Notes: generated by a model not told the origin, from the letters alone. 64,000 bases of DNA from Bacteroides sp. (GCA_015060705.1 SUXY01000002.1:27242-91241); one strand, 5' to 3'; shown: positions 1 through 9,056, numbered from the stretch's first letter. Numbers and translations: made by a program.

Positions 1-1641
1 CTTACTACGACCACGCTTGTCCTTTTCATTGCGTAGGATACGAATCTTTTCGTAAGCCTGAATACCTTCGATGAGTCGTTCAAAGCGGGTACATGTACGG
101 CCACCAGGATAAAGGATATAAGTATCACCAGCTGCCCATGCAGTGAATCGGCTATCAAGCAATGGGTCCTTCACCCAGCTATTCAAAGCCCAGCGCAAGT
201 AACCATCCACATTAATCTTGGCTGCCCACCATCCTAACCATTCAGCCTCAGCTAATGGTGAGAAAGTAAATGTATTCGGACGTGGTTCGGTACAACAAGT
301 GTAATAAGTAGTTACACGACCATCAGCCTTACGTTGTGCGATTTCTTCCGGAGTAAACTTCTCTGCCAAAGTGATGCAATAATCGTCCAAATGTTCGAGC
401 AATTCCTTATGGTAAGTACCAGCCAACGAAAGTTTGAAATCCGGATCAGCCTTATACACCACATCGATGGTAGCGAGCATATCCTTCAAGCCACGTTCGT
501 CCATAGCGATATGAGTGATTTCAAACCAACCTTTTTCTTTCAGGTGTTGAGCGAATGATTTAAGCATACGCATCCAGAATTCTTCGTATTCAGGTTGACC
601 AGGCTTGCCTTGGAAATACTTGAACGAGTTGCTTGCTTGGTCGAAATATTGAAAAGACAAGCGCCATGGAACCATGGAATAACAATTGATTTCCTTCTTC
701 ACACCACAAGACATCATGAATTCTACCCACTTGTCGAATACAGTATAGTCGAAGTACCAAGTGCCATCTGCCTTCTTCATCCAAGTTACCATACTTTCAA
801 ATGGGTCGTAAGTCTGACCATTCCATGGCTTGTGCATAATCGAAGCAGTGATTACCTTACCACCGGCATCAGCATAACGCTTCATGATTGGACGCATCAA
901 GTCGAAGTGTTCCTGACTAAATGGTTCTACATTGTAATAACGAGAAACCGCATAAGGATTCTGCCACAAATCCAGATGGAAAGCCCATTCTGAAGGAGGA
1001 GGCAACACGCGATTCTTCACGGTAACAGTCAATGGTAATTCTGCAATTACTTTACCATCTTCTTTTACTGTAACAGTACCACGATACATACCCTTGATAA
1101 TGTTTTCAGCAGGTACCTTCACACTAACCCATACCGGTTGAGTCGTATTCGCCTTGATATCCAATGTCGGAGTGATGTGATCGATTACATCTGCCACGAG
1201 AGTCGAGTCAAAATCAGCCTTGTTACGGAATCCACAAGCACCCTTACCATCCTTGTTCAGTTCATCAGTCATGACATAACGAACAAAGCCTTTTTCAATA
1301 TTCCACTTCGAAATCTTGTAATTCTTTGCCAAGATATCACTCACCTCCACGCTCACATTCTTCATGTCGCGGTTGGTTGAGATAACGAATTGTGCAGACA
1401 ACTTTTCACCCATCCATCCGATGAGATTCATTGGAGCACCTGGAGTTACCTGTGCTGGTAATTCCTTGTTATAACGTACATCGGTACTACCCCATGCAAC
1501 GATAGGATTCGTTACTTTTGTCCACTTGGACAAATCTGTAGTAACGGGATTCGGAAGTTCTTCGTAAATTTCCGAAACTTGTTGTGCTTCCATGCCTACC
1601 ACAGAAAGCATCAAAGCTACCATCAAAAACCATTTCTTCAT
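1..1641 (-). CDS. GH123-like glycoside hydrolase with DUF4091 region (3' end outside window)
   Basis: The reading frame is open from the ATG at 1641 to the window edge (547 codons seen) and begins with a Sec signal peptide (MKKWFLMVALMLSVVG). An N-terminal beta-sandwich-like region is followed by a TIM-barrel-like region. The pair Asp381-Glu382 in HIAMDERG matches the adjacent Asp-Glu pair used by GH123 exo-beta-N-acetylgalactosaminidases, in which the substrate acetamido group assists catalysis. The C-terminal part (GDTYILYPGG ... RFERLIEGIQAYEKIRIL) looks like DUF4091. The protein is probably periplasmic and would remove terminal GalNAc from host or microbial glycans. The family is inferred from motifs, and substrate is not proven. 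No SusC/SusD pair is seen next to it within the window. The downstream genes on the same strand lie outside the window. Confidence 0.75.
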   Translation of the reverse strand, partial: MKKWFLMVALMLSVVGMEAQQVSEIYEELPNPVTTDLSKWTKVTNPIVAWGSTDVRYNKELPAQVTPGAPMNLIGWMGEKLSAQFVISTNRDMKNVSVEVSDILAKNYKISKWNIEKGFVRYVMTDELNKDGKGACGFRNKADFDSTLVADVIDHITPTLDIKANTTQPVWVSVKVPAENIIKGMYRGTVTVKEDGKVIAELPLTVTVKNRVLPPPSEWAFHLDLWQNPYAVSRYYNVEPFSQEHFDLMRPIMKRYADAGGKVITASIMHKPWNGQTYDPFESMVTWMKKADGTWYFDYTVFDKWVEFMMSCGVKKEINCYSMVPWRLSFQYFDQASNSFKYFQGKPGQPEYEEFWMRMLKSFAQHLKEKGWFEITHIAMDERGLKDMLATIDVVYKADPDFKLSLAGTYHKELLEHLDDYCITLAEKFTPEEIAQRKADGRVTTYYTCCTEPRPNTFTFSPLAEAEWLGWWAAKINVDGYLRWALNSWVKDPLLDSRFTAWAAGDTYILYPGGRTCTRFERLIEGIQAYEKIRILRNEKDKRGRSK

Positions 1642-1655
1642 AGTATCATCGATTT

Positions 1656-2063
1656 TTAAAAGTTTCTCATTTCGCAAGCGCATCCGCTCAAAACCTCCAC
1701 ACACTTGTCAATGTCGTTCGGACGAATCACCACATTCGCCTTGTCGCCATCGGCAAAGGCATACATGTACTCAATGAAAATTTCCTTTTCTGCCAATTGT
1801 TCGAGGATAGCTGAGAGAGAACCTGCTACGTTGGAACAAGAAATGCAAACCACATCAGTGAGCATAACGGCAAAGTTTTCTTCACGAAGAATTTCTACCG
1901 CCTTGTCTACTTCCGACACAATCAGACGGAGGATACCAAAGTCTGTGGTTTCTGCCATGCTGAAAGCGTGCATATTGATGCCGTTCTTGCCCAAAATCTT
2001 AGTCACTTCATTGATTCTTCCGGTCTTGTTTTCCAGAAAAACGGAAAGTTGTTTGATTGTCAT
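1656..2063 (-). CDS. Tandem ACT-domain protein
   Basis: A 135-residue protein made of two ACT domains (roughly residues 3-65 and 70-130), with no catalytic domain. The first begins MTIKQLSVFLENKTGRINEV, the typical ACT beta-alpha start. Such proteins bind amino acids and regulate enzymes allosterically. It follows paaK by 18 bp and is the last gene of the arylacetate/aromatic amino acid operon. A role as a sensor of Phe, Tyr or Trp for the ligase or oxidoreductase is therefore plausible, but this is inferred from context only. Free-standing ACT genes next to phenylacetate-CoA ligase genes are common in Bacteroidetes. Confidence 0.85.
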   Translation of the reverse strand: MTIKQLSVFLENKTGRINEVTKILGKNGINMHAFSMAETTDFGILRLIVSEVDKAVEILREENFAVMLTDVVCISCSNVAGSLSAILEQLAEKEIFIEYMYAFADGDKANVVIRPNDIDKCVEVLSGCACEMRNF

Positions 2064-2081
2064 AATATCCTTGATTTATGA

Positions 2082-3383
2082 TTAAACTAATTTACGGTTA
2101 TCTATCACATGTTTGCCCTTACCCTGGCTACGCTCGATGCTGCCCGGCTCCATAAGCTTCACATCGGCACTGATGGAAAGGACGCTCTTCAGTTTGTCGG
2201 CCAACGCCTTCTTCATGGCAAGCATACGTCCAAGGTCGTCGCTGAAGAAATCTCTGCGTACTTCCACCTGCACCTGGAGGGTATCGAGGTTCTTCACACG
2301 GTCCACCACGAGCATATATTGCGGTTCGAATTCCGGCATGGTGAGGATTACACTTTCTACCTGCGACGGGAATACGTTGATACCACGGATGATAAGCATA
2401 TCATCGCTACGTCCCACGATGCGGCCCATCTTGACAGACGTACGTCCGCATGGACATGGATCATTGGTTAGTGTACAAAGGTCTTTGGTACGATAACGGA
2501 GCAATGGCATACCTTCCTTAGTCAAGGTCGTGAAGACCAATTCGCCTTGAATACCGTATGGCAATTGTTCGAGGGTTTCCGGGTTGATTATTTCGGGATA
2601 GAAGTGATCTTCGTTGATGTGTGAGCCGTTCTGTTCCTGACATTCGTACGATACACCCGGGCCCATGATTTCACTCAATCCATAGATGTTGTAACCTTTC
2701 AATCCGAGACGTTCTTCGATTTCCTTACGCATGTTTTCGGTCCAAGGTTCAGCACCGAATGCGCCAATACGAAGACCGATATCTTCCTTGGTCAAGCCCA
2801 TCTTTTCGAGAGTTTCAGCCATATAGAGCGCATACGAAGGCGTACATGCCACACCACTGATTTTCAGGTCACGAATCAGACGGATGTGCTTTTCAGTACT
2901 ACCCGTAGAAGCCGGGATAACAGTTGCACCCAAGTTTTCTACGCCATAGTGCGCACCCAAACCACCGGTGAACAAGCCATAACCGTATGCCACCGAGAAA
3001 GTATCGTCACGGGTCACGCCGAAAGCAGTCAAGCATCTTGCCATCACTTCACTCCATACAGCCAAGTCCTTACGAGTATAACCCACGATAGTAGGATTAC
3101 CGGTAGTACCCGATGATGCGTGTACACGGACAATTTCCGAAGCTGGAGCCGCTTGCAAACCATACGGATAGTTATCACGCAAGTCCTGCTTGGTGGTAAA
3201 AGGCAATTTCACGATATCGTCGATGCTACAGATATCTTCCGGTGCAAGATCCATAGCCTGCATCTTGTTTCGATAGAAAGGTACATTGTGGTAAACGTAT
3301 GTTACCAATTTCTGAAGTCGCTTACTTTGCAATGCATGCATTTCATCGCGACTCATGCATTCTTTATTGGGATTCCAAATCAT
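2082..3383 (-). CDS. paaK: Phenylacetate-CoA ligase (AMP-forming)
   Basis: 433 residues, the usual PaaK length. It activates phenylacetate, and probably indoleacetate or 4-hydroxyphenylacetate, to the CoA thioester with ATP. The adenylate-forming signature HASSGTTGNP lies near residue 90. YGLSEIMGPG, the YRTKDL(C) segment near residue 300 and the hinge GRSDDMLIIRG are all present, followed by the C-terminal AMP-binding subdomain. In an anaerobic Bacteroidales with adjacent iorAB and an aminotransferase, the ligase probably serves two purposes: salvage of arylacetates for reductive synthesis of aromatic amino acids, or the reverse direction to gain energy. It is separated from the upstream aminotransferase by 131 bp containing a long palindrome. 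Confidence 0.93.
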   Translation of the reverse strand: MIWNPNKECMSRDEMHALQSKRLQKLVTYVYHNVPFYRNKMQAMDLAPEDICSIDDIVKLPFTTKQDLRDNYPYGLQAAPASEIVRVHASSGTTGNPTIVGYTRKDLAVWSEVMARCLTAFGVTRDDTFSVAYGYGLFTGGLGAHYGVENLGATVIPASTGSTEKHIRLIRDLKISGVACTPSYALYMAETLEKMGLTKEDIGLRIGAFGAEPWTENMRKEIEERLGLKGYNIYGLSEIMGPGVSYECQEQNGSHINEDHFYPEIINPETLEQLPYGIQGELVFTTLTKEGMPLLRYRTKDLCTLTNDPCPCGRTSVKMGRIVGRSDDMLIIRGINVFPSQVESVILTMPEFEPQYMLVVDRVKNLDTLQVQVEVRRDFFSDDLGRMLAMKKALADKLKSVLSISADVKLMEPGSIERSQGKGKHVIDNRKLV

Positions 3384-3412
3384 AGTATGTTATTTTTATT
3401 GTTTCCTTTTTT

Positions 3413-3510
3413 TCACCACAGAGTTTCACGGAGTAACACGGAGTTTTCTTCTTCCTGGACACATAGAATCAAGAAAAAGACTCTGTGATACTTTGTGTAC
3501 TCCGTGGTGA
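3413..3510. repeat. Intergenic palindrome, CACCACAGAG family (copy 1)
   Basis: A long imperfect inverted repeat lies between the aminotransferase and paaK. The left arm starts TCACCACAGAGTTTCACGG and the right arm ends CTCCGTGGTGA. A second member lies at 48589-48660. Transcribed within the operon, it would form a hairpin with roughly 30-bp arms and could shape mRNA stability or expression of the distal genes. Confidence 0.8.
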
Positions 3511-3514
3511 GTTT

Positions 3515-4825
3515 TTAAAATTTATGGTCCTCATGGAACGCTTTCATGCGTTCTTCCATTACCTCATAAAGTTCGTCCCGCATGCGCGAGGTACAAGCAC
3601 GTACACCCTGCTGATCACTTCCGGTAGTCGAGAGCGAAATACTGCTCACACCGTAATACAACAATTCCTTCAACAAGTCACCTCCACTCAAGTTGCCATA
3701 ACCAATGGTAAAGAAGAAACCATCGCCTACCACTTGAGTCGCATCGTAATCGTACACGATGTGGAAACCGTTGTCAGTAAAAATCTTCTTCATCTTTTCG
3801 GCACGACGGGCATACTCACGGGTATCTTCCACAAAATTGATTTCACCATCGGTAGAGAGACGGAGCATCTCGGCATACGCATATTGGGTAGATGCCGTAC
3901 ATCCCGATGTAATCATGTAAAGGATGGAAGCGATGAGTGTCTGACCGAAGATTCCGGCATCTTTGTATCGTTCTGCCAATGCCGGGAAATGACGGTCGAA
4001 GAGTTTGTCGCTGATGCATGTCAATGCCATTCGTTGACCTGCATAGCTAAATATCTTCGAAGATGAAAGCATCAAGATATAATTGTCGGTATAATGCGCC
4101 ACGGTAGGTGGATAAGGAGGCTCGAACGGATGCCCCATGTCGCGACGGAAGTCCATACAGAAATAAGCCAAGTCTTCCATCACAATCACATCGTACTTGG
4201 TAGCCAAATCGCCGATAATCGCTAATTCTTCTTCTTCCAAACAAATCCATGCCGGATTGTTCGGATTGGAGTATACGATAGCAGCAATATCTCCTGCCTG
4301 CAACATGCTTTCCAGCTTTTCACGAAGCGCTGCTCCACGATACTGATAGATATCAAATTCCACCCAATCGGCACCAATGATGCGGAGTTGGGACTTCTGA
4401 ATCGGGAAACCCGGGTCGATAAAAAGCACCTTGTTCTTACCCGGTGTACGTTGCGTACAAGCGATGAACGAGCCATACGAACCTGCCACACTTCCCACAG
4501 TAGGCACACACGAGCGTGCACTGATATCCACATTGAGGAATGCCTTTACGAAACGGGAAGCCTCATGCTTCAATTCCGGCACACCAGCTGCCGCTGGATA
4601 TTGCGAACCAACACCTCTATCGAGTGCAGCCTTTTCGGTCTCAACACCTTTTTGGTTGACCGGCAAGCCTGGAGAACCTTGGTCCATGCGGATAAAAGGA
4701 ATACCTGTTTCCTTTTCCAAATATTGTGCCACCAACAGCACTTCACCGATGGTCGCTCTCGAAAGGTCGGCCACCTTACATTCTTGTGCCGCCTTTTCTA
4801 CTAGTTCTTCACTGAATATTTTCAT
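3515..4825 (-). CDS. PLP-dependent aminotransferase, class I/II (aromatic amino acid type inferred)
   Basis: A 436-residue fold-type I aminotransferase. Visible are the cofactor segment VGSVAGSYGS, YSNPNNPAW (the Asn-Pro motif of the family), VMEDLAYFCMDF (the Asp that pairs with the pyridine nitrogen) and SSSKIFSYAGQRMA with the Schiff-base lysine. The gene lies 6 bp after iorB in the same operon. The likely reaction is interconversion of phenylpyruvate, hydroxyphenylpyruvate or indolepyruvate with Phe, Tyr or Trp. The presence of an omega-amidase gene at the head of the operon suggests that glutamine could be an amino donor, as in the glutamine transaminase K/omega-amidase route. The substrate assignment rests on context. 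Confidence 0.85.
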   Translation of the reverse strand: MKIFSEELVEKAAQECKVADLSRATIGEVLLVAQYLEKETGIPFIRMDQGSPGLPVNQKGVETEKAALDRGVGSQYPAAAGVPELKHEASRFVKAFLNVDISARSCVPTVGSVAGSYGSFIACTQRTPGKNKVLFIDPGFPIQKSQLRIIGADWVEFDIYQYRGAALREKLESMLQAGDIAAIVYSNPNNPAWICLEEEELAIIGDLATKYDVIVMEDLAYFCMDFRRDMGHPFEPPYPPTVAHYTDNYILMLSSSKIFSYAGQRMALTCISDKLFDRHFPALAERYKDAGIFGQTLIASILYMITSGCTASTQYAYAEMLRLSTDGEINFVEDTREYARRAEKMKKIFTDNGFHIVYDYDATQVVGDGFFFTIGYGNLSGGDLLKELLYYGVSSISLSTTGSDQQGVRACTSRMRDELYEVMEERMKAFHEDHKF

Positions 4826-4831
4826 AGCCTA

Positions 4832-5407
4832 TCACTTTACCGCATTCAACCCCAAATCAAATGCCATTTGATTCGCTTCCACAATCTTTTCCCCCTTCGA
4901 TGCGAACACGCGTGCTATGCTTTCACGGAGCTGTTCGGGAGTGAGGATTTCGATGTATTTGGCCGCCATACCGAGCAATACCACATTGGCACTCTTCGGG
5001 AGGTTGTTTTCCTTCGCCACATCCTCAATCGGGAGAGCCGCTACCTTCGGGAGGTTGTTCAATTCCTGAGCCAACGCTTCTTCTTCCGGATAGTTCGGGA
5101 TGTTCTTGAACGGATGCGAGGAGGTCACCACCCAACCTTCCTTGTGCAAATAAGGCAAATAGCGGAGGGCTTCCATCGGCTCCATGGAGATAATCAAATC
5201 GGCCGCTCCTTGCTTGATCAAGTCCGAATGGATGAGGTCAGTCGAAAGACGAAGATTCGATTGCACATCTCCCCCACGCTGGCTCATGCCGTGTACTTCG
5301 GCCTGCTTCAAATTCAAGCCTGCAGCAGTAGCAGCATCGCCTATGATGGTGGCAATGGTGAGGATACCTTGTCCTCCCACACCGGCTAATATGATGTCTT
5401 TTTTCAT
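4832..5407 (-). CDS. iorB: Indolepyruvate ferredoxin oxidoreductase, beta (gamma-domain) subunit
   Basis: 191 residues, the normal IorB length. It starts MKKDIILAGVGGQGILTIA, the glycine-rich start typical of the gamma-type domain of 2-oxoacid oxidoreductases. HGMSQRGGDVQSNLR is also conserved in this family. The protein pairs with IorA to interconvert arylpyruvate + CoA and arylacetyl-CoA + CO2 with ferredoxin. Its ATG overlaps the iorA stop by 4 bp (ATGA-type), so translation is probably coupled and subunit stoichiometry kept equal. The next gene, an aminotransferase, follows after 6 bp. Confidence 0.93.
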   Translation of the reverse strand: MKKDIILAGVGGQGILTIATIIGDAATAAGLNLKQAEVHGMSQRGGDVQSNLRLSTDLIHSDLIKQGAADLIISMEPMEALRYLPYLHKEGWVVTSSHPFKNIPNYPEEEALAQELNNLPKVAALPIEDVAKENNLPKSANVVLLGMAAKYIEILTPEQLRESIARVFASKGEKIVEANQMAFDLGLNAVK

Positions 5408-6993
5408 TTCTTCTTGTTTCTAAGTTTGCGTTGAAGGGTCTGCATACATTCACGTCGAGGAATGATGACAGATACACCTTTGTATTCGATTTCTTCACGG
5501 ATGGTACGGGTAATTTCTTCCATGTTCTTCGGCAATGGAACCACCACACGTACATGTTCAGGAGCCAATCCCAAGCCGAGGCAGATGGCTTCGAACTTGT
5601 TGGTACCAGCCGAATCCTGACCACCGGTCATGGCAGTAGTGAGATTATCCGAAATCACCACGGTAATATTGGCATTGTCGTTGATGGCATCGAGCAAACC
5701 GGTCATGCCCGAATGAGTAAAGGTAGAGTCACCAATCACGGCTATGGCAGGGAATACACCGGCATCAGCCGCACCCTTCGCCATGGTGATGGATGCACCC
5801 ATGTCTACACAACTATCGATGGCACGGAATGGAGGCAAGGCACCGAGCGTATAGCAACCGATATCACCAAAGATACGAGCACCTTCGTACTCAGCGGCTA
5901 CCTTGTTGAGGGCATCATATACATCGCGATGGCCACATCCCTGACAAAGTGCAGGCGGACGAGGCATCACATTCTGAGCCGGTACATAAGGTTGGTCGAT
6001 GTTCACACCGAGAGCCGCTCCTACACTATCCGGAGTCAATTCACCCATACGGGGCAAATCGCCTGTCAAGCGACCCTTCAAAGGATAATCAGCACCGAGG
6101 ATGGATTTCACTTGTTCTTCCACGAGTGGCTGACCGTCTTCGGCTATAAGCAACGAATCGCATTGTCCGGCTAATGCCTTGATGGCTGCTTCCGGCAATG
6201 GATATTGAGATACCTTCAATACTGGGATACCCAACTCTTGTGGATTGTTTTCCATCACATAATTGTAAGCAATACCACAAGCGACCACACCAAGTTTTGA
6301 TGTATGATGTATGATGTCTGATTTATTATAGGGTGATGCTTCGGATAATGCCAGGAGGTCTCCTTGCTTGCCAACCAACGATGCATACTGACGACGGGCA
6401 TTGGCCGGGAGCAATACCCAATGAGTACGGTCTGTTTCCGGATTCAATCCGTTTTGTGCCAACGGCTCTCTCACCACCACACCGGCACGGGAGTGTGCCA
6501 AACGGGTTACTACACGCATCAATACCGGAAGCTTGGTTTCTTCCGACAACTGATAGGCATACGCCATCATGTCATACGCTTCCTGTTGGGTAGATGGTTC
6601 GAGGATAGGAATCATGGCGAACTTGCCATAGAAACGGGAATCCTGTTCGTTTTGCGACGAGTGCATGGAAGGGTCATCCGCAGCCAAGACCACCAAACCT
6701 CCGTTCACACCCGTAATGGCAGAGTTGACAAAAGCATCGGCAGCTACGTTCATACCCACGTGCTTCATACATACCAAGGCACGCTTACCGGCATAAGCCA
6801 TACCGAGAGCGGCTTCCATCGCGGTCTTTTCATTTGTGCACCAACGGCTACGCACTTCGGGTGCATGACCTTGGATAAATTCGGTTATTTCAGTAGAGGG
6901 CGTACCCGGATACGCATACACACCGCTGATGCCGGCATGGATGGCTCCCAAAGCAATGGCTTCATCGCCCAATAATAATTTTCTCTCTATCAT
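5404..6993 (-). CDS. iorA: Indolepyruvate ferredoxin oxidoreductase alpha subunit, without C-terminal ferredoxin domain
   Basis: 529 residues. The pyrimidine-binding half (YPGTPSTEITEF near residue 30) is followed by the thiamine diphosphate half. The latter shows PALCQGCGHRDVYDAL, GDIGCYTLGALPPFRAID and GDSTFTHSGMTGL. The protein ends shortly after VSVIIPRRECMQTLQRK. Classical IorA continues for about 80-100 residues with a two-cluster 4Fe-4S ferredoxin domain, and no such cysteine pattern is present here. The stop codon overlaps the iorB start, so this is a natural end and not a window or frame artefact. Electrons must therefore pass to a separate ferredoxin. It is the second gene of the operon, 14 bp after the omega-amidase gene. 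Confidence 0.93.
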   Translation of the reverse strand: MIERKLLLGDEAIALGAIHAGISGVYAYPGTPSTEITEFIQGHAPEVRSRWCTNEKTAMEAALGMAYAGKRALVCMKHVGMNVAADAFVNSAITGVNGGLVVLAADDPSMHSSQNEQDSRFYGKFAMIPILEPSTQQEAYDMMAYAYQLSEETKLPVLMRVVTRLAHSRAGVVVREPLAQNGLNPETDRTHWVLLPANARRQYASLVGKQGDLLALSEASPYNKSDIIHHTSKLGVVACGIAYNYVMENNPQELGIPVLKVSQYPLPEAAIKALAGQCDSLLIAEDGQPLVEEQVKSILGADYPLKGRLTGDLPRMGELTPDSVGAALGVNIDQPYVPAQNVMPRPPALCQGCGHRDVYDALNKVAAEYEGARIFGDIGCYTLGALPPFRAIDSCVDMGASITMAKGAADAGVFPAIAVIGDSTFTHSGMTGLLDAINDNANITVVISDNLTTAMTGGQDSAGTNKFEAICLGLGLAPEHVRVVVPLPKNMEEITRTIREEIEYKGVSVIIPRRECMQTLQRKLRNKKK

Positions 6994-7007
6994 ATATATT
7001 TTTTATT

Positions 7008-7766
7008 TTACATTTCAAACTTATCCGCATCATTCAATGCCGGGAATTTCTCTCTAAAGGCATTCAATTTCTCCATATCGACTTCGGCAGATACTTCACA
7101 CTCTTGATTCATTTCGCAAGCGGCGATGGTCTTTCCATACGGGTCGATGATGACACTTCCACCACAATACTCACAAGCTGGGTCTGTACCTACTCGGTTC
7201 ACACCCGCTACATAGCATTGGTTTTCGATGGCACGGGCTACGAGCAATGCACTCCATGCCGATACTCTTGGGGTAGGCCAACTGGCTACATAAAGAATCA
7301 TATCGTAATCGCCACGGTTACGTGCCCATACAGGGAAACGAAGGTCATAGCAAACTTCCAACAAGATACGTACACCTCGCCATTCCACCACCACTCTTTC
7401 TGTACCAGCGGTAAAACGTTTGTGCTCGCCACCATACGTGAAGAGGTGCTTCTTGTCGTACCAAGTCACACTACCATCGGGTTTCACAAAATAGAAGCGA
7501 TTGTAATACTTGCCATCCTGAGTCACGGCTACGCTTCCGGCAATAGCTGCATCGATAGCCGCTGCCTTATCCTTCATCCATTGGAGGGTATCACTTTCGG
7601 TACTTTCGGCAACACCTTCGGGATTCGTGCAGAAACCGGTCGAAAACATTTCAGGAAGCACATAAAGGTCGGATCCCGGATTGCGGTCGATGGCTTCGTC
7701 GGCTCTTTGCACGTTCAGGGCAGGATTTGCCCATTCAATATTTCTTTGAAGTATCGTGATTTTCAT
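7008..7766 (-). CDS. Carbon-nitrogen hydrolase, omega-amidase (YafV) type
   Basis: A 252-residue nitrilase-superfamily enzyme. The catalytic triad is visible as Glu in LPEMFSTGF, Lys in YDKKHLF and Cys in LLEVCYDLRFPVW. It is probably cytoplasmic, since no signal peptide is seen. The CYDLRFPVWARN context and length resemble omega-amidases that hydrolyse alpha-ketoglutaramate to 2-oxoglutarate and ammonia. It is the first gene of the iorA-iorB-aminotransferase-paaK operon. There it would pull glutamine-dependent transamination of arylpyruvates forward by removing alpha-ketoglutaramate. The hydrolase family is clear, and the omega-amidase specificity is inferred from similarity and neighbourhood. 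Confidence 0.85.
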   Translation of the reverse strand: MKITILQRNIEWANPALNVQRADEAIDRNPGSDLYVLPEMFSTGFCTNPEGVAESTESDTLQWMKDKAAAIDAAIAGSVAVTQDGKYYNRFYFVKPDGSVTWYDKKHLFTYGGEHKRFTAGTERVVVEWRGVRILLEVCYDLRFPVWARNRGDYDMILYVASWPTPRVSAWSALLVARAIENQCYVAGVNRVGTDPACEYCGGSVIIDPYGKTIAACEMNQECEVSAEVDMEKLNAFREKFPALNDADKFEM

Positions 7767-7789
7767 CGTTTTTCTTTCTATTAAAATCG

Positions 7790-7797
7790 CAAAGATA
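7790..7797 (-). promoter_or_regulatory. -7 box of the omega-amidase/ior/paaK operon
   Basis: On the minus strand the sequence reads TATCTTTG, matching the Bacteroidetes -7 consensus TAnnTTTG, 23 bp upstream of the start codon. No TTTG -33 box is found at the usual 19-bp spacing. Confidence 0.6.
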
Positions 7798-7869
7798 GTA
7801 ATTATCTACAAAATCTTACTATTTATTCATTTTTTTCATTTACTTTGCATCAAACTAATAACTGACATT

Positions 7870-9000
7870 ATGGAACAAGCAAAAGTATATTTCACCGACT
7901 TCCGTACGAAGGCCAATGGCGACGGTCTTCCTACCAAATTGAAGAAACTCTGCAAGAAAGCGGGTATTGCCGACCTCGACCTCGACGGTAAGTTCGTAGC
8001 CATCAAGATGCACTTCGGCGAGCTGGGCAACATCTCCTACCTCCGTCCGAACTATGCCCGTGCGGTGGTGGATGTAGTGAAGGAATTGGGCGGAAAGCCG
8101 TTCCTCACCGATTGTAACACCCTCTATCCAGGTAGCCGAAAGAATGCCCTCGAACACTTGTATTGTGCTTGGGAGAATGGATTTACACCGCTGACGGTGG
8201 GTTGTCCCATTCTCATCGGCGATGGATTGAAAGGTACTGACGATATAGAAGTGCCGGTCATCGGAGGCGAGTATGTAGAAAAAGCCAAGATAGGCCGTGC
8301 CGTAATGGATGCCGATGTATTCATCAGCCTCAACCACTTCAAGGGACACGAAATGACAGGCTTCGGTGGAGCCATCAAGAACATCGGTATGGGATGCGGT
8401 TCGCGTGCCGGCAAGTGCGAGCAACACATCAGCGGTAAGACAGAGATTGACCAGGAATTGTGCCGTGGATGCAAGCGATGCATGTTCCAATGCGCCAACA
8501 ATGCATTGGTATACAACAAGGAAACCATGAAGATGTCCGTCAACACTGAAAACTGCGTGGGATGTGGCCGATGCATTGCAGCCTGCAACTTCGATGCCAT
8601 CTCTTCGTCCGACTACCATGCACCTCAGCTCTTGAACTACAAGATGGCGGAATATGCCAAGGCGGTCATCGACGGACGTCCTAACTTCCATATTTCTTTG
8701 GTATTGGACATCTCGCCGAATTGCGATTGCCATCCGGAAAACGATGCGCCTATCCTTCCGAACATCGGTATGTTCGTGTCGAAGGACCCGTTGGCACTCG
8801 ACCAAGCTTGCGTGGATGCTTGTCTGGCGGCAACTCCTATGCCGGGCAGCCAGCTCTACGACCGCATGCACCGTCCCGATTTCCACGACCATCATGACCA
8901 TTTCAAGAACTCCACACCGGAGAGCGAATACAAGTCATGTTTGGAACATGCTGAGAAAATTGGCATCGGTACACGGGAGTATGAATTGATAAAAGGATAA
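7870..9000 (+). CDS. DUF362 protein with two 4Fe-4S clusters
   Basis: 376 residues from the ATG at 7870 (MEQAKVYFTDFR). The frame is open further upstream to 7756, but that part is low-complexity, overlaps the divergent promoter and is unlikely to be coding. The DUF362 domain covers residues 1-185 (LNHFKGHEMTGFGGAIKNIGMGC). Two ferredoxin motifs, CRGCKRCMFQC and CVGCGRCIAAC, follow near residues 195-245, and a short C-terminal DUF362 tail ends the protein. The function of the family is not established. It is usually assumed to be a redox or electron-carrier role. The gene is divergent from the ior operon. Because this IorA lacks its own ferredoxin domain, a partnership can be imagined, but nothing in the sequence proves it. 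Confidence 0.85.
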   Translation: MEQAKVYFTDFRTKANGDGLPTKLKKLCKKAGIADLDLDGKFVAIKMHFGELGNISYLRPNYARAVVDVVKELGGKPFLTDCNTLYPGSRKNALEHLYCAWENGFTPLTVGCPILIGDGLKGTDDIEVPVIGGEYVEKAKIGRAVMDADVFISLNHFKGHEMTGFGGAIKNIGMGCGSRAGKCEQHISGKTEIDQELCRGCKRCMFQCANNALVYNKETMKMSVNTENCVGCGRCIAACNFDAISSSDYHAPQLLNYKMAEYAKAVIDGRPNFHISLVLDISPNCDCHPENDAPILPNIGMFVSKDPLALDQACVDACLAATPMPGSQLYDRMHRPDFHDHHDHFKNSTPESEYKSCLEHAEKIGIGTREYELIKG

Positions 9001-9050
9001 AAACAAATGCGAGTGTGTTGAACTGACACACTCGCATTTGTTTATTTATC
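9001..9050. terminator. Strong bidirectional terminator after the DUF362 gene
   Basis: A perfect 18-bp stem (9001-9018 with 9026-9043, 7-nt loop) directly follows the stop codon. The outer A/T pairs and TTTATTTAT downstream favour intrinsic termination. Confidence 0.85.
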
Positions 9051-9056
9051 ACAACT

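Noticed and set aside
7756..7869. N-terminal extension of the DUF362 protein
   Set aside because: The extra 38 residues are AT-driven low-complexity sequence overlapping the end of the divergent gene and its promoter. The family starts at the ATG at 7870.
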